DNA of 64,000 nucleotides from assembly GCA_049324875.1 (NCBI GenBank), contig JBMONC010000039.1, positions 34,716 through 98,715 of the forward strand. Direction: 5' to 3'. Below the pieces are notes generated by a model, which saw nothing but the letters and a program-made list of their open reading frames with translations, had not been told where the DNA came from and searched no databases. Each line of letters starts with the position of its first letter. The first letter of the stretch is position 1. The DNA comes from JAWLHU01 sp049324875 (lineage in GTDB: Bacteria; Bacillota; Sulfobacillia; Symbiobacteriales; Symbiobacteriaceae). Of the stretch, positions 63,836 through 64,000 are shown one piece after another. A program made the position numbers and the translations under genes.

Positions 63836-64000
63836 GCCACGGATTACACGGATTACACGGACAAATACATGAATCAATAATAAGTGGGTCTATATACCAG
63901 TGGTGCTGGTGCGGAGCACCGCACCTCTGGTCATGTGCAAACCACCATGATGTGCCGCATCAGCACCACTCGTGAAATGGGTACGAACCCCATCATTGTA
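63836..64000. repeat. Palindromic intergenic repeat, copy 8 (cut by window end)
   Basis: Left end GCCACGGATTACACGGATTA. A GGTGCTGGTGCGGAGCACC-type hairpin lies near 63902-63927, and a second module (GGGTACGAACCCCATCATTG) runs to the last bases. The right arm lies outside. Confidence 0.85.

Noticed and set aside
1..64000. tRNA, rRNA, prophage and toxin-antitoxin genes
   Set aside because: Looked for on both strands by eye; no cloverleaf with CCA-type end, rRNA segment, integrase, capsid or toxin-antitoxin pair was recognised.

Overview
The window looks like chromosomal DNA of a high-GC, spore-forming Firmicute, most like Symbiobacterium and its relatives. The reasons are a GC-rich sequence with strong G/C third-position bias, a ytrH-ytrI sporulation pair, a Bacillus-type LexA box (CGAAC-N4-GTTCG), AAGGAGG ribosome-binding sites with frequent GTG/TTG starts, and an aroQ / M24 peptidase / efp cluster of the kind that precedes spoIIIA in Firmicutes. 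This placement is an inference from gene content; no 16S gene or tRNA is visible. Two runs of N (100 and 10 bases) show that this is a draft scaffold.

Layout. 1-1118: 3' part of a large surface protein, then a gap. 1.3-6.3 kb: MarR regulator, phosphoribosyltransferase-HAD fusion, then a pantothenate-type cluster (ECF S component, DmpA/P1 peptidase, panB, panE). 6.4-11.4 kb: ytrH-ytrI, a beta-lysine acetyltransferase, a HAD phosphatase overlapping an M42 peptidase, small proteins and tatA. 11.7-22.8 kb: secreted subtilase, lipoprotein, polysaccharide deacetylase, LCP protein, CBS-ACT protein, RluA-type pseudouridine synthase, PH-like membrane protein and an unusual family 2 glycosyltransferase. 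23-29.3 kb: mutagenesis locus, with imuB and a small partner behind an SOS promoter carrying three LexA boxes, then a PspF-like sigma-54 activator translationally coupled to dnaE2 behind a perfect -24/-12 promoter. 29.4-31.2 kb: small membrane proteins, a duplicated piece of the dnaE2 tail joined to a P-loop kinase relic, and a YchJ-like protein. 31.3-34.6 kb: TIM-barrel isomerase-like protein, second LCP protein, double PspC protein. 34.7-40.3 kb: zinc locus (TIGR03943/permease pair, Fur/Zur, znuACB). 40.8-44.9 kb: putative glycosidase lipoprotein, 5'-nucleotidase, thioesterase, membrane proteins. 44.9-52.1 kb: chemoreceptor, two-component system, P1B-type ATPase. 52.2-57.7 kb: threonine catabolism (tdh-kbl) and a GGDEF-EAL protein under a c-di-GMP-I riboswitch. 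57.8-64 kb: hemolysin III family protein with a structured leader, rhomboid protease, RRM protein, aroQ, M24 peptidase, efp and two small proteins.

Eight intergenic sites carry one family of palindromic, non-coding repeats. Their ends contain tandem ACGGATTAC units (CCACGGATTACACGG...) and their centres contain one or more hairpins built from GGTGC/GCACC. They look like MITEs or REP-type elements. Two of them lie in inverted orientation on either side of the sigma-54 activator/dnaE2 pair.

The points most worth following up are the sigma-54 promoter on an error-prone polymerase operon, the repeat family, the dnaE2-tail/kinase relic, the P1 peptidase placed in a pantothenate operon (possible beta-alanine supply), and the c-di-GMP and hemolysin III leader RNAs.
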